Shown piece after piece: positions 54,478 to 63,081 of a DNA stretch of 64,000 bases. The notes below the pieces were generated by a model that saw only the letters and a program-made list of their open reading frames with translations, did not search any database and was not told where the DNA came from. Both the position numbers and the translations under genes were made by a program. Numbering within the stretch: position 1 is the first letter of the stretch; every line of letters begins with the position of its first letter. The DNA comes from Paenibacillus tianjinensis (GTDB taxonomy: Bacteria > Bacillota > Bacilli > Paenibacillales > Paenibacillaceae): contig NZ_CP070969.1 of NCBI RefSeq assembly GCF_017086365.1, forward strand, positions 4,092,001 through 4,156,000, given 5' to 3'.

Positions 54478-54654
54478 TCATAACAAACCACGCATAGTAT
54501 TAATCCGTTCATCTAACGCCTTAACTTCCTTCTCCAACAATTCCTCAAATCTACCTTCAACAATAAATCCATCTCTATGATAATCATTCAATTTGTTGAT
54601 CATATGTATTTTTAATTCTTCTACCAATGCTAAATTATATCCAACTAAATTCAA
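54478..54654 (-). CDS. 58-residue prophage protein, helical, function unknown
   Basis: From a TTG at 54654 the frame encodes MNLVGYNLALVEELKIHMIN and FEELLEKEVKALDERINTMR, a likely helical hairpin or coiled coil. AGGAGAG lies about six bases upstream. Its stop overlaps the region of the next gene's GTG start by one base, so the two are coupled. Not recognised. Confidence 0.6.
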   Translation of the reverse strand: MNLVGYNLALVEELKIHMINKLNDYHRDGFIVEGRFEELLEKEVKALDERINTMRGLL

Positions 54655-54686
54655 GCAATCACTCTCCTATATATGTTTATTCCTAT

Positions 54687-54956
54687 TCATTCTCCATTTA
54701 CAATCTCGTCCAAAGTTACAACTCGTGCTTGCACAGCATTTTTGATACATTGACAGTCATCATGCACACACATTCCATAAATATCTAGGATTTCACCTTC
54801 AGCAACATCACTCAGATTTACTTCCTCACCACATCCCGCACATGTAGAATAGCTACTCACCTCCTTATCCTGTAGATCAGGGAAGAATTTATTAGCATAG
54901 GATGAGTTATGATAATCAAGTTCATTATTGTTATTATATTTATTCATATTCTTCAT
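54687..54956 (-). CDS. Small zinc-finger-like prophage protein
   Basis: An 89-residue acidic protein with four cysteines in CAGCGEEVN and CVHDDCQC, a probable zinc-binding site, and an Asn-rich start. It overlaps the upstream 53-residue gene by about 17 bases. The family is not recognised. Confidence 0.6.
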   Translation of the reverse strand: MKNMNKYNNNNELDYHNSSYANKFFPDLQDKEVSSYSTCAGCGEEVNLSDVAEGEILDIYGMCVHDDCQCIKNAVQARVVTLDEIVNGE

Positions 54957-55101
54957 TTTCTTTCGTTTCTAAGAGATGAATCAATGATTCCTTGAGTAGT
55001 AGTTCATAGTATTCGTCTGAGATTGAACGACTAAGTAGATTTTCAATTGATGATTTGGATAGTTTGGCGGGATTATCATTTTGCTGTGCTTGCGGATTCA
55101 T
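54940..55101 (-). CDS. 53-residue prophage protein, function unknown
   Basis: It begins MNPQAQQNDNPAKLSKSSIE and ends ESLIHLLETKENEEYE. The ATG at 55101 is chosen because AAGGAGACC lies seven bases upstream. It overlaps the end of dnaE by 26 bases and the next gene by 17. Not recognised. Confidence 0.6.
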   Translation of the reverse strand: MNPQAQQNDNPAKLSKSSIENLLSRSISDEYYELLLKESLIHLLETKENEEYE

Positions 55102-58100
55102 TTTTCTTGGTCTCCTTTTGAATATACTTTGTGTAACCAGTGATCCATACATCGGTTTGATCAGTAGGTTTGAAGCCTCCCGCGCCGTCAGGCACTTGCC
55201 TTTGTTTCTTTTGGTGACTTGTAATCTCGATCATGTCGCCTTTTTTAATAACAAGATTCTTATCTTTATTATTAAAAGTCTTCTTATCCATTTTAAAATT
55301 ATATTCTTCACCTGTTTTGAGGCGATACAGTTTTAACTTTGGACTATATTTTGTGTCTAGGTCGGTTACAACGCACCAGTTGGATTCTACGTTGGGATAA
55401 GTTGTAGTTATATATCCCGTCACTTCAGATTCAAACATTACAACTTCATTCGGCAAGAGTTCTGGATAATCATCAGATGAACGAATATTATTCTCTGCTA
55501 ATCTCAATTCTTCTAACCGTTTAAATTTTGTTTTTTCAACATACGTCTTTTTGTACTGTGCTTTGCCACTTGAGAATTCGTTATAGATGGCGAGTAGCAA
55601 TCCACAAGACCCGTATTTTGAAAAGAAGTTTAGCCTAATTAGGATATCGAGTTGACGAGTATTTACCGATGTGTTCTCTGAAATATCAACCAATAAATCA
55701 ATAAAGTATTCATATGTATTCCCACTTAGCAACAACAATTCTTCGGCTATTTTGGCATTGAGGAATTTAATAGATTCAAGCCCTTTGTATATCGTTCTAT
55801 CTTCTTCGTTATAAGAATATGCTGCATTTGATTTACCAAATGTGATAGGCGATATCTTAATATCTCTTGTCTTAGCGTAATTAATAATTTGACCAGTCTT
55901 ATCAATGTCATCTTTATTGATATTAAGCATGACAGTTAAGAATGCTAAAGGATAATAATATCTTAGATAACCATTTCCATATCCTATGTGTGAGTATGGG
56001 TTGGAATGATTGTCGGAAAATCCATAAAATTGTGCCGAATCAATAACTTGTAAAAATGGTTCTAAAACTGATACAGCAACTTCCTCTGTTTCGTCGTAAT
56101 CTCTAATCATTTTATTTACGAAACGCTTTCTAATCTCAGGAAGGAACTTCTCAGTACCTTCTTTTTTCGAGAGACCGCGACGAACAGAATCGCTTTCAGC
56201 CATTGAAAAATCGCAAAATTCAACTAGAAAGTTCATGATTTGTTCTTGGTATACTAGATAACCCATTGTATTTTTCAGAAAATTATTAAGCGCTTCATGT
56301 CCATGATCTTTAAATATTCCATTAGCTAAGTCTTGACGATATGAATCTCCAGATGGTCTGATTGCCCCGTTACCAATTGAAAATAGTTCAATATAACTAA
56401 AGTCAGGGTGTTGCTGCTTTATTTTATGTATTGTTTCTGGACTCAACAAGTCTTTTAGATAGGATTGCGCAGACGAACTTTCCCACTGGAATATTCCAAG
56501 CCCAGACTCCCTAATTGAATTCCATACATTCTCGTCATTAACATCCATATTGTCTGGAACCAGTCTCTCTATTCCCGCTAACTTACACGCTTCGTTAATG
56601 ATTTCATTGTTATCTAGGCCAAGAATATCGAGTTTGACATAATTAAGGCCATCGAGTTCCTTCATATTGATCTGACTGACTGGATACTTACTCTCCTTTG
56701 TGTAACATAGACCGATATTATCCTCAAGTCCTATGGGCGAAACCACATATCCAGATGGATGAGAACCAATGCTAACGATTACTCCTTGAACCAAGTCAAC
56801 GAACTTAAATAGTTCGGGGTATTTTTCTCTGTATTTTGAATCAATATCGTCTTTTCTTTCATTGTTTTTGAACACTGCTTTTGCAATCTCATCGACAACA
56901 GATAAATCCATATTTAATGCTCTGCCTACTTCTCTTATAGCTCCCTTTAGTGCTACAGTATTGAAGGTAATAATTTCAGAGAAATGAATCCCCGGAATAG
57001 TTGCTACATAATCAATAACATCTTGTCGTTTTGAGGGAGGCCAATCCTGGTCTATATCAGCTAAAGAGATACGTTCGGGATTTAAAAATCGGAAGAAATT
57101 TAGCTTATGTTTTATGCTATCCATCTCAGTAATTTTTAGCAGATATGCAATTAGACTCCCATTTACCGAACCGCGACCATACCCTTGATAAATTTCATGT
57201 TTATGCGCCCAATCAACCACATCTTTTTGAAGCAACATGTAATCAATTGCTCCGACTTTCTTATATGTATCAAACTCTTCTCTAATTCGTTCAAAATACT
57301 TTTGCTTTTTTTCTGGAGGAAACTTGTTTATTCCTCTTTCAACTACTCCAATATTAATTTTTTCTTTAAACACTTTTTCTGAATCGTCGTGCAATTTTGG
57401 ATACTTTGGAGAAGCATCGAGTTTAAACTCTTCGACCATATCAACGAGTACATTTGTATTATGTATGGCTTCAAGATAAGCACTTCTAGGAATTGCATTC
57501 TGATCTTCGAACATCTTAATTATCTCTGGATACGTTTTAAATGTGAGATCGAACGCATCTTCATCTCCATAAGTAGCACCTTTAGCCTTCATTAGTATTG
57601 TTCTTGCTTCGGCATGAGACTTATTAAGGGCATGAGTGTCGGTTGCAGCTATAAGTGGAATGCCTGTTGATTTAGAGAGATCGTAAAGATGTTGATTAAA
57701 AATTCGTTGTTCGGGATGCATGTGATACTGAATTTCGAAAAACATTCTATGTTTATTCTTTACAAAGAAATCCATCAATTTATTAAACATCTGCTTATTG
57801 TCGTTCTTAATCGCTCTCCATAATGGAGATGCAAGGCAAGCAGAAGTCATGATGATATTGTCTGAAGTATTAAACAGATCATCGAACGACAAACGCGGAT
57901 TATAATATTTATGACCATCTTCTTGGTTGTTAGAGAGAGAGGTTAGTTTGTTTAATTCTTGTACACCTTCCCAATTCCTACTAATCAGCATATAGTGATA
58001 ATTGTCACGGATTAAACCCTTTTCTTTATCTATGTATTCGGTAAGATATACTTCGTTGGCATGAATATATTTCATACCCTTTTCTTCTAAGTATTGCTTC

Positions 58101-58273
58101 TTTTTTACCCAGTTAAAGATATTACCATGCTCTGAGAAGCAAATCGTTCTCATCTCTGCTTCTTCTGCTGCTTTAATATATTGTTCAAATTTTGTAACAG
58201 AGTCAACACTCATCGATGTGGTCGGATTGGAGTGCATGGAATGTAGGTGGTAAATGGTGTAATTGTCATTCAT
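55076..58273 (-). CDS. Phage-type DNA polymerase III alpha subunit (DnaE family)
   Basis: A 1065-residue family C polymerase. The N-terminal PHP domain has IYHLHSMHSN, RTICFSEHGN and [20 protein letters not shown]. The polymerase core has YQGYGRGSVNGSLIAYLL, the catalytic Asp pair in ISLADIDQDWPPSKRQDVI (about residue 403), IGSHPSGYVVSPIG and NYVKLDILGLDNNEI (third Asp). The (HhH)2 and OB regions are reduced. Cellular DnaE is a little longer, and this copy differs strongly from it, as do the DnaE proteins of SP-beta-like phages. It overlaps the HNH gene upstream by eight bases. It is likely the main replicase of the element. Confidence 0.9.
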   Translation of the reverse strand: MNDNYTIYHLHSMHSNPTTSMSVDSVTKFEQYIKAAEEAEMRTICFSEHGNIFNWVKKKQYLEEKGMKYIHANEVYLTEYIDKEKGLIRDNYHYMLISRNWEGVQELNKLTSLSNNQEDGHKYYNPRLSFDDLFNTSDNIIMTSACLASPLWRAIKNDNKQMFNKLMDFFVKNKHRMFFEIQYHMHPEQRIFNQHLYDLSKSTGIPLIAATDTHALNKSHAEARTILMKAKGATYGDEDAFDLTFKTYPEIIKMFEDQNAIPRSAYLEAIHNTNVLVDMVEEFKLDASPKYPKLHDDSEKVFKEKINIGVVERGINKFPPEKKQKYFERIREEFDTYKKVGAIDYMLLQKDVVDWAHKHEIYQGYGRGSVNGSLIAYLLKITEMDSIKHKLNFFRFLNPERISLADIDQDWPPSKRQDVIDYVATIPGIHFSEIITFNTVALKGAIREVGRALNMDLSVVDEIAKAVFKNNERKDDIDSKYREKYPELFKFVDLVQGVIVSIGSHPSGYVVSPIGLEDNIGLCYTKESKYPVSQINMKELDGLNYVKLDILGLDNNEIINEACKLAGIERLVPDNMDVNDENVWNSIRESGLGIFQWESSSAQSYLKDLLSPETIHKIKQQHPDFSYIELFSIGNGAIRPSGDSYRQDLANGIFKDHGHEALNNFLKNTMGYLVYQEQIMNFLVEFCDFSMAESDSVRRGLSKKEGTEKFLPEIRKRFVNKMIRDYDETEEVAVSVLEPFLQVIDSAQFYGFSDNHSNPYSHIGYGNGYLRYYYPLAFLTVMLNINKDDIDKTGQIINYAKTRDIKISPITFGKSNAAYSYNEEDRTIYKGLESIKFLNAKIAEELLLLSGNTYEYFIDLLVDISENTSVNTRQLDILIRLNFFSKYGSCGLLLAIYNEFSSGKAQYKKTYVEKTKFKRLEELRLAENNIRSSDDYPELLPNEVVMFESEVTGYITTTYPNVESNWCVVTDLDTKYSPKLKLYRLKTGEEYNFKMDKKTFNNKDKNLVIKKGDMIEITSHQKKQRQVPDGAGGFKPTDQTDVWITGYTKYIQKETKKNESASTAK

Positions 58274-59117
58274 TTTTATAGTTCACCCCATACTTTTCGA
58301 ACAGATGCGCCTGTGGCGGATAGTCTGGATAGTAGTATATTTCTGCTCTCAACCTTTTTCTCACGGCGTCCTCAAACAACTTTTTATGACCAAGTTCAAT
58401 TCTTGTTCCGTTGAAGTTAATAAATGCTCTCCATGATTTTGCATTTTTATTATATGTTACTCCTGTGACACCGCTGACGTTATTTCCTCGCAAGCCAGTA
58501 TTGATAGAGTTTATAGATTTGTTCACTATTCTTAGGTTGCATCTTCGATTATCTAGTGGATTTCTATTTATATGATCTACTATCTCACCATCTTTTGGGT
58601 GCATTAATAATTGATGCATCATGCAATTAATTTCACTCCTTCCATTTCCTGTTGACGGATATCCCCAATTATTCTCCCGCCATTTATGCCTCGACAATAA
58701 ATCTACATCTTCTAAGTCAACTATTGCCCTACTGGTCTCTTCGTTTTTTGAGTTATACATTATTATTTCTGCATATGTATCAAACTTAATTACTTCATTT
58801 GGATCATTAATTGTTCTTTTGAGTATTTTACCGAAATTCCACATATGATCATAATGTCTTCTGCATAGCATTTGATTGGAGCTTCTGTAATAAATAGCTT
58901 CTTCCGCCCCACACACTTCACAAATTCTCTCTCTATCCATATGACTTTTATTTATATCTGTAATTAACCCATACAATCTTACTTGCGTATAATGCTTCAG
59001 ACACAATAATCTTCCTTTAAATTCTCCCTCTACACCGCATTGACGTATTTCTTTGTCGTCGTTACAGATATCACAAATTCTATTATCTCTTCTTCTTGAA
59101 CGTATGGTGTCGGTCAA
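58266..59117 (-). CDS. HNH homing endonuclease with AP2-like DNA-binding domain and N-terminal zinc fingers
   Basis: A protein of at least 283 residues. Two zinc-finger-like units (CDICNDDKEIRQCG...LLCLKH; CEVCGAEEAIYYR...MLCRRH) lead to an HNH nuclease core (MMHQLLMHPKDGEIVDHINR, NPLDNRRCNLRIV) and an AP2-type domain (VSGVTGVTYNKNAKSWRAFI). HNH-AP2 proteins are phage homing endonucleases. The first canonical start is TTG at 59117, but the frame stays open to 59249 and encodes a third zinc unit (YCDVCGDDHRV, then LLCHKHK), so the true start is upstream, probably ATA at 59243 after AAAGGA. It lies just before dnaE, a typical homing target region. Confidence 0.82.
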   Translation of the reverse strand: MTDTIRSRRRDNRICDICNDDKEIRQCGVEGEFKGRLLCLKHYTQVRLYGLITDINKSHMDRERICEVCGAEEAIYYRSSNQMLCRRHYDHMWNFGKILKRTINDPNEVIKFDTYAEIIMYNSKNEETSRAIVDLEDVDLLSRHKWRENNWGYPSTGNGRSEINCMMHQLLMHPKDGEIVDHINRNPLDNRRCNLRIVNKSINSINTGLRGNNVSGVTGVTYNKNAKSWRAFINFNGTRIELGHKKLFEDAVRKRLRAEIYYYPDYPPQAHLFEKYGVNYKNE

Positions 59118-59304
59118 AAATCCATTTCTATATATTTGTTGTTTATGCTTATGACATAATAAATTGTACTTATATCTTTCGACGTTTTTAATCCTCGATA
59201 CTCTATGGTCGTCGCCACATACATCACAGTATAGATTATCTATTTTTAATCACATCCTTTATTAATATATTTATTCTTTATATTTAGATAAAATATTGAC
59301 TTCA

Positions 59305-59517
59305 TCAAATTAAATCTACTTGATATCTTACCGCGCTTTTCTGAATGGCTGTTATTTCAACTGTATCCATCTTCATTGACTTAGCCATCATTTCGACCTT
59401 TTCAAGTCCAGGCCATGTAGTACATGTTTCGAGACATCTCTTTTCTAGATTGTTCGAATCCAAATATAAGATTTCATATTCTGTGTCAAAACTTTCTGAG
59501 TCATATATAATCATCAT
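59305..59517 (-). CDS. 70-residue prophage protein, function unknown
   Basis: A small acidic protein (MMIIYDSESFDTEYEILYLD, then MKMDTVEITAIQKSAVRYQV). GAGGTG lies five bases before the ATG pair. Its strand pattern suggests a compact alpha/beta fold, but I do not recognise it. Confidence 0.6.
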   Translation of the reverse strand: MMIIYDSESFDTEYEILYLDSNNLEKRCLETCTTWPGLEKVEMMAKSMKMDTVEITAIQKSAVRYQVDLI

Positions 59518-59543
59518 AAAACACCTCTTTCATATGTATATAT

Positions 59544-59676
59544 TTATTCATCTATCTTAGCTAGTTGCATTTGAAAAATAGCCATCAAAGTAAGTACAAT
59601 AGCACAATCAGAACGTCCTAAAAGAATCAGTAAAATATCAAATGAAGCAACAATCCAAAAATAAAAATGTTTCATA
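59544..59676 (-). pseudogene. Frameshifted small membrane-protein gene
   Basis: An ATG at 59676 with GGGAGGG five bases upstream opens MKHFYFWIVASF and then meets TGA at a TTTT run. Shifting one base there continues as DILLILLGRSDCAIVLTLMA and ends MQLAKIDE. Together they would be a 43-residue hydrophobic peptide. The lesion is one extra T or a sequencing error. Confidence 0.4.
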
Positions 59677-59729
59677 AAAGCCCTCCCTTCTCGCATCATT
59701 CCAATTTATATGTATCAAGTAGGCATAGC

Positions 59730-60026
59730 CTACTCGGTAATAAACTTATTTAGTGCTGCTTCTAATTCATCTTCATCGTCAGTCTCTATCTGATCTAGTT
59801 GGACACTTTGGTCAATCGTTACCGCAGCTTCACTGTTATTCTCTTCAACCAATACCTGACTCCCAAGCAATTGCGGAACTCTTCCTTTGTGTCCAAATAA
59901 AAACTGTCTTAATGCTTCTCTGAGAATATCGCTCTCATCATAATATGGAGGTAAATTACTAAGAGCCTTCTTGATATCCTCATCTTTTTTTGGTCTCAGC
60001 CTAGCCATTACAACTTTTACCCCCAT
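59730..60026 (-). CDS. Small DNA-binding-like partner of the actin-like ATPase
   Basis: A 98-residue protein. The N-terminal 55 residues resemble a ribbon-helix-helix/ParR-type domain (VVMARLRPKKDEDIKKALSN, then SDILREALRQFLFG); the C-terminal 40 residues are acidic. Its start overlaps the end of the ATPase gene by ten bases. This size, acidic tail and coupling match adaptor proteins of type II (ParM/ParR or AlfA/AlfB) segregation systems, where the small protein binds the centromere. Function is inferred from context. Confidence 0.65.
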   Translation of the reverse strand: MGVKVVMARLRPKKDEDIKKALSNLPPYYDESDILREALRQFLFGHKGRVPQLLGSQVLVEENNSEAAVTIDQSVQLDQIETDDEDELEAALNKFITE

Positions 60027-60976
60027 AATCTCACCCCAACATTCTCATAACCTTCAACCTGAGCCAATTGACCAAAAAGCATCTTATTGTTTAGAGTAAG
60101 TAGATCATAGATATGATGAGCAGCACCGCCACCAATAAAGTAATGGTCAAAGTTGATATTCAATCCTTCAACCTCATTTTGAATTTGAATGGCTAATGCC
60201 TGGAATGCTTTTCTTATTAGTGGTTTGATATTATAACCTTCATATGACCCCGATCTTACATGCTTATCGAGTTCATAGATTGATGGTGATTTACCTACAT
60301 GGTCAATCAGGTATTTTCTAAGCAACTTGTATGCCTTTTCGACTCCTAATAGGAGACTGGTTGATTCTTTCATGATATCTAATTTATCAAGACCCAATAA
60401 ATTTAGAGTGTAAAAGCCCAGATCAATAACGAGTATCTTTTTCCTTGCTACATATGTGTTGATGAGCTTACCCTCTTTATCTAAAAGAAAACTCATTGCA
60501 ATTCCATAACCTTGCGGATATATCTTATATTTATTTATATTGAGTTTTATATCGTTGATTTCTCTGTTTCCTTTTTTAATGTTATATGTACTTTGTTCTG
60601 ATAGTGAATCCAATAACTTCTCCATATCAGCCATTTGTTTAAAGTAGAACAAGACAGGCAATCCAGTAATCATGTTGAAAGGCTTACTTTTGTTGAGATA
60701 CCCAAGTGCAGTTTTCAGTAGAACGTCTGAAGTCATTGCTTCACTTTTATTATCTTTAAGGGAAAAGTATTTGATATCGCTAAACTGCTGTGCCAATTCT
60801 CCAATAAATAGTTCATCGTTGTATGAGAAATAATTAGATTTGATATTCTGTTCAAACATGGGTTGTGGTTCACCAGTTATTGAAGGCTGAAGATAGACTG
60901 TCCGGCCTTTCTTAGCCTTCGTGTAGCTAAATCCTAAATCAACTACACTAAGTTCAGGTGTTACAATTAAAGACAT
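60017..60976 (-). CDS. Actin-like ATPase (ParM/Alp family)
   Basis: A 319-residue protein of the actin/Hsp70 fold. Phosphate 1 is LSVVDLGFSYTKAKKGR, phosphate 2 is KILVIDLGFYTLNLLGLD, and the adenosine motif is HYFIGGGAAHHIYDLL; MITGLPVLFYFKQMADME is the typical middle segment. ParM-like proteins polymerise to push DNA copies apart or to position phage DNA. GAGGAGGT precedes the ATG, and a sigma-A-type promoter lies upstream. The presence in an integrated element suggests it also lives as a plasmid-like replicon or uses filaments in phage growth. Confidence 0.82.
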   Translation of the reverse strand: MSLIVTPELSVVDLGFSYTKAKKGRTVYLQPSITGEPQPMFEQNIKSNYFSYNDELFIGELAQQFSDIKYFSLKDNKSEAMTSDVLLKTALGYLNKSKPFNMITGLPVLFYFKQMADMEKLLDSLSEQSTYNIKKGNREINDIKLNINKYKIYPQGYGIAMSFLLDKEGKLINTYVARKKILVIDLGFYTLNLLGLDKLDIMKESTSLLLGVEKAYKLLRKYLIDHVGKSPSIYELDKHVRSGSYEGYNIKPLIRKAFQALAIQIQNEVEGLNINFDHYFIGGGAAHHIYDLLTLNNKMLFGQLAQVEGYENVGVRLWG

Positions 60977-61049
60977 GATATAACCTCCTCATATGCTTAA
61001 TGCAAAGTAAATCATTTTGATGTACTTGTCATACAAACCTTATAAGTTG

Positions 61050-61078
61050 ATTATATCATCTTTATTTTATAATGTACA
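61050..61078 (-). promoter_or_regulatory. Sigma-A-type promoter of the actin-like operon
   Basis: On the minus strand TGTACA (61073-61078) and TATAAT (61050-61055) are 17 bases apart, about 75 bases before the ATPase start. The 200-base gap 60977-61179 holds this promoter and otherwise AT-rich sequence in which I see no repeat array that could be a clear centromere. Confidence 0.5.
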
Positions 61079-61179
61079 TATTTTTATTCATTAAATATTA
61101 TTCCTCATGAAATGGTTCTTTTATCAAGATTAGTGATTCAAAATGTCCAATGAAATCAAGGGTTTTTGAAACATATGTA

Positions 61180-61902
61180 TTAACTTGCTTCGCCAATTAT
61201 GTATAATTTCTCAGTGTCACTTTTACGACTGTTTTTGTCAAGAGTCGTGGTCAATGTTTTCTCATAGATAATATTAAAATCTTCAGGAGCGTTGTATTCG
61301 CTAACTAAGACCACATTCTCTTTTGACATTTCTCTGACCCAATTCCAAAATTTATTATAATCGAAATCCTTACTCGTTCCATATTGTGTTGTTCCTTGAT
61401 ATGGTGGATCGCAGTAGATGAGACAGTTCTTGTAATTTGAAAAATATGTATAGTCTACATTCAAAAATTGCACATCCCCGAGCTTCTCGACTTGCTTCAG
61501 GATATTTCTAACTGATTCGTCGTAGTAGTTTCTATATGTATCTATTTTTGTTTTAACGATTCCGGCATAACCGCCAAACCACTTTGCATTATAAGTTGCA
61601 CAAAATCCAGCTATTGATACAAGTTCTTTACTATATTTATTTTTATTATCTCTAATCTGTTGGTACTGTTCTTTAGTTAACTGTTCTGGCGGCTTCCAGC
61701 CTTGCTGCAACTTACTCCACATTTCAATTAGATAATCGTTGTTGTCGGAACCAATTCGATTTTCACATTTAACGTGTTCGATCATGTTGGCTCCACCAAC
61801 AAATGGCTCTATGTATGTTGATATATTATTTTTACTTATTAAATCATTGATTTTAGGAGCAATGTCCTTTGCCAACCTTGCCTTACTACCCATGTATTTA
61901 AT
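61180..61902 (-). CDS. DNA adenine methyltransferase (Dam/D12 class)
   Basis: A protein of about 240 residues that methylates adenine N6 using S-adenosylmethionine. The SAM site is STYIEPFVGGANMIEHV, the catalytic motif DPPY is in CLIYCDPPYQGTTQYG, and KARLAKDIAPKINDLI is the usual start of the class. The first ATG (61893) is 17 bases from the ribosome site GGAG. Three codons upstream ATT (61900-61902) has eight-base spacing and gives the family-typical N-terminus M-K-Y-M-G-S-K, so an AUU start is likely. No partner restriction enzyme is seen; such phage enzymes usually protect the genome from host restriction. Confidence 0.85.
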   Translation of the reverse strand: MKYMGSKARLAKDIAPKINDLISKNNISTYIEPFVGGANMIEHVKCENRIGSDNNDYLIEMWSKLQQGWKPPEQLTKEQYQQIRDNKNKYSKELVSIAGFCATYNAKWFGGYAGIVKTKIDTYRNYYDESVRNILKQVEKLGDVQFLNVDYTYFSNYKNCLIYCDPPYQGTTQYGTSKDFDYNKFWNWVREMSKENVVLVSEYNAPEDFNIIYEKTLTTTLDKNSRKSDTEKLYIIGEAS

Positions 61903-61930
61903 AAAAATCTCTCCTTTTATTTTGATAAAA

Positions 61931-62011
61931 CTAACGATTTATTAAATCTATTCTACTGTCTTCGTTCCAATGATAATCACTTAGTTTGCTAAGTTCTTCA
62001 TAGGTCTTCAT
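61931..62011 (-). CDS. 26-residue prophage peptide
   Basis: An ATG at 62011 with AAAGGAG six bases upstream opens MKTYEELSKLSDYHWNEDSR and six more residues. It ends just before the dam ribosome site. Very short but with a strong ribosome site; unknown function. Confidence 0.4.
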   Translation of the reverse strand: MKTYEELSKLSDYHWNEDSRIDLINR

Positions 62012-62053
62012 ATTTTTCTCCTTTATATCTTAATAAAATCTGGATTTTAAAAA

Positions 62054-62230
62054 TCATGCTCCAATCTCATGCAGCAATGATTCTACTGTTCTAATCAAAT
62101 CATTAGATTCTTCAATTGCATCCTCATTGCCCCAACTACTTTCTGCCATTGCATCAATCCATTCTTTTAAATCGTCTTTTGTTACTTCTAGGAGTCTTAA
62201 TGCTTCCTGCATTTGCTCGATAATTCCCAT
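62054..62230 (-). CDS. 58-residue acidic helical prophage protein
   Basis: An ATG at 62230 follows AAAAGGAG by about six bases. The product (MGIIEQMQEALRLLEVTKDD, then ESNDLIRTVESLLHEIGA) is acidic and predicted helical. Not recognised. Confidence 0.6.
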   Translation of the reverse strand: MGIIEQMQEALRLLEVTKDDLKEWIDAMAESSWGNEDAIEESNDLIRTVESLLHEIGA

Positions 62231-62286
62231 ATTTATTCTCCTTTTAATAAAATTTATGTTTGATTAAATTATATAATTATGTATAT

Positions 62287-62784
62287 TTACTCATTAATAC
62301 TTTTATATGTATTTGTCAATTCTTCAAACCACACTTTATCACCAATAGCTAGTGAGAAATCAATCAAATCGCGTAACTCTTCTTGCTTAATTTCTGTTTT
62401 ATCATCATGATATACTCTAGCCACAATATCAATCAACTCCATAACTTCCGCATTGCCCATTGTTGTTTTTAATGTGATATCGTCTTTAACTTTAAAATCA
62501 AACTCAACCCTAACCATTTCAGGGAACACTCTTGCGATGCAATCACCAAGTTTTTGATACGTAATATATCTTACTGATGGATACCCGTAGTAATCACGCA
62601 CGGTATATTTAAGAATACCTTCATCGATATCTTTTACAATGAAATGCCATTCGGAATTGTATTTATCGTAGCGAAACTTTAGCCAGTCAATATTCACTTT
62701 AAGCGTTGATGGAGTTTGGTTGTGTTGCGTAGTTAGTTGATCACGAACAATCTCCAGGATTTGAGGTTTACTCAATTCAATCAT
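62287..62784 (-). CDS. Prophage protein of 165 residues, function unknown
   Basis: A soluble alpha/beta protein beginning MIELSKPQILEIVRDQLTTQ, with central YYGYPSVRYITYQKLGDCIA and a helical C-terminus (QEELRDLIDFSLAIGDKVWF). GAGAGG lies seven bases before the ATG. I do not recognise the family. Confidence 0.65.
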   Translation of the reverse strand: MIELSKPQILEIVRDQLTTQHNQTPSTLKVNIDWLKFRYDKYNSEWHFIVKDIDEGILKYTVRDYYGYPSVRYITYQKLGDCIARVFPEMVRVEFDFKVKDDITLKTTMGNAEVMELIDIVARVYHDDKTEIKQEELRDLIDFSLAIGDKVWFEELTNTYKSINE

Positions 62785-62829
62785 ACATTCGCCTCTCGTC
62801 TTATTTTATTTGTTCATGAAAGTAAAGTT

Positions 62830-63033
62830 TTATAAGATTTTGTGCGTACCAGTTTGGCCGCTCAATTCTTTGAGCAAAGAATTATATAAACCCTCACTAA
62901 TGTGTTTATACTCAAATCCAGAACCAGACACGAGTCCTACAGAGTAGTTATTTTCTTGTTCGTCGTGAATAACAAGCACCGAACAGTCTTTCATTTTTAA
63001 TATCTTCGCCGTACCACTTGGTTCAGTTCGCAA
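62830..63033 (-). CDS. 67-residue prophage protein, function unknown
   Basis: A TTG start follows AGGGGGT by seven bases. The product is strand-rich (KMKDCSVLVIHDEQENNYSV) with a short C-terminal helix. Not recognised. Confidence 0.55.
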   Translation of the reverse strand: MRTEPSGTAKILKMKDCSVLVIHDEQENNYSVGLVSGSGFEYKHISEGLYNSLLKELSGQTGTHKIL

Positions 63034-63081
63034 TTTTAAAACCCCCTATAATTTATTTATAAAATTCAGTTTTTATTATGT

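Noticed and set aside
61180..61902. Restriction-modification system around the Dam methylase
   Set aside because: No restriction endonuclease partner is adjacent; neighbours are small phage proteins, so it reads as an orphan phage methylase.
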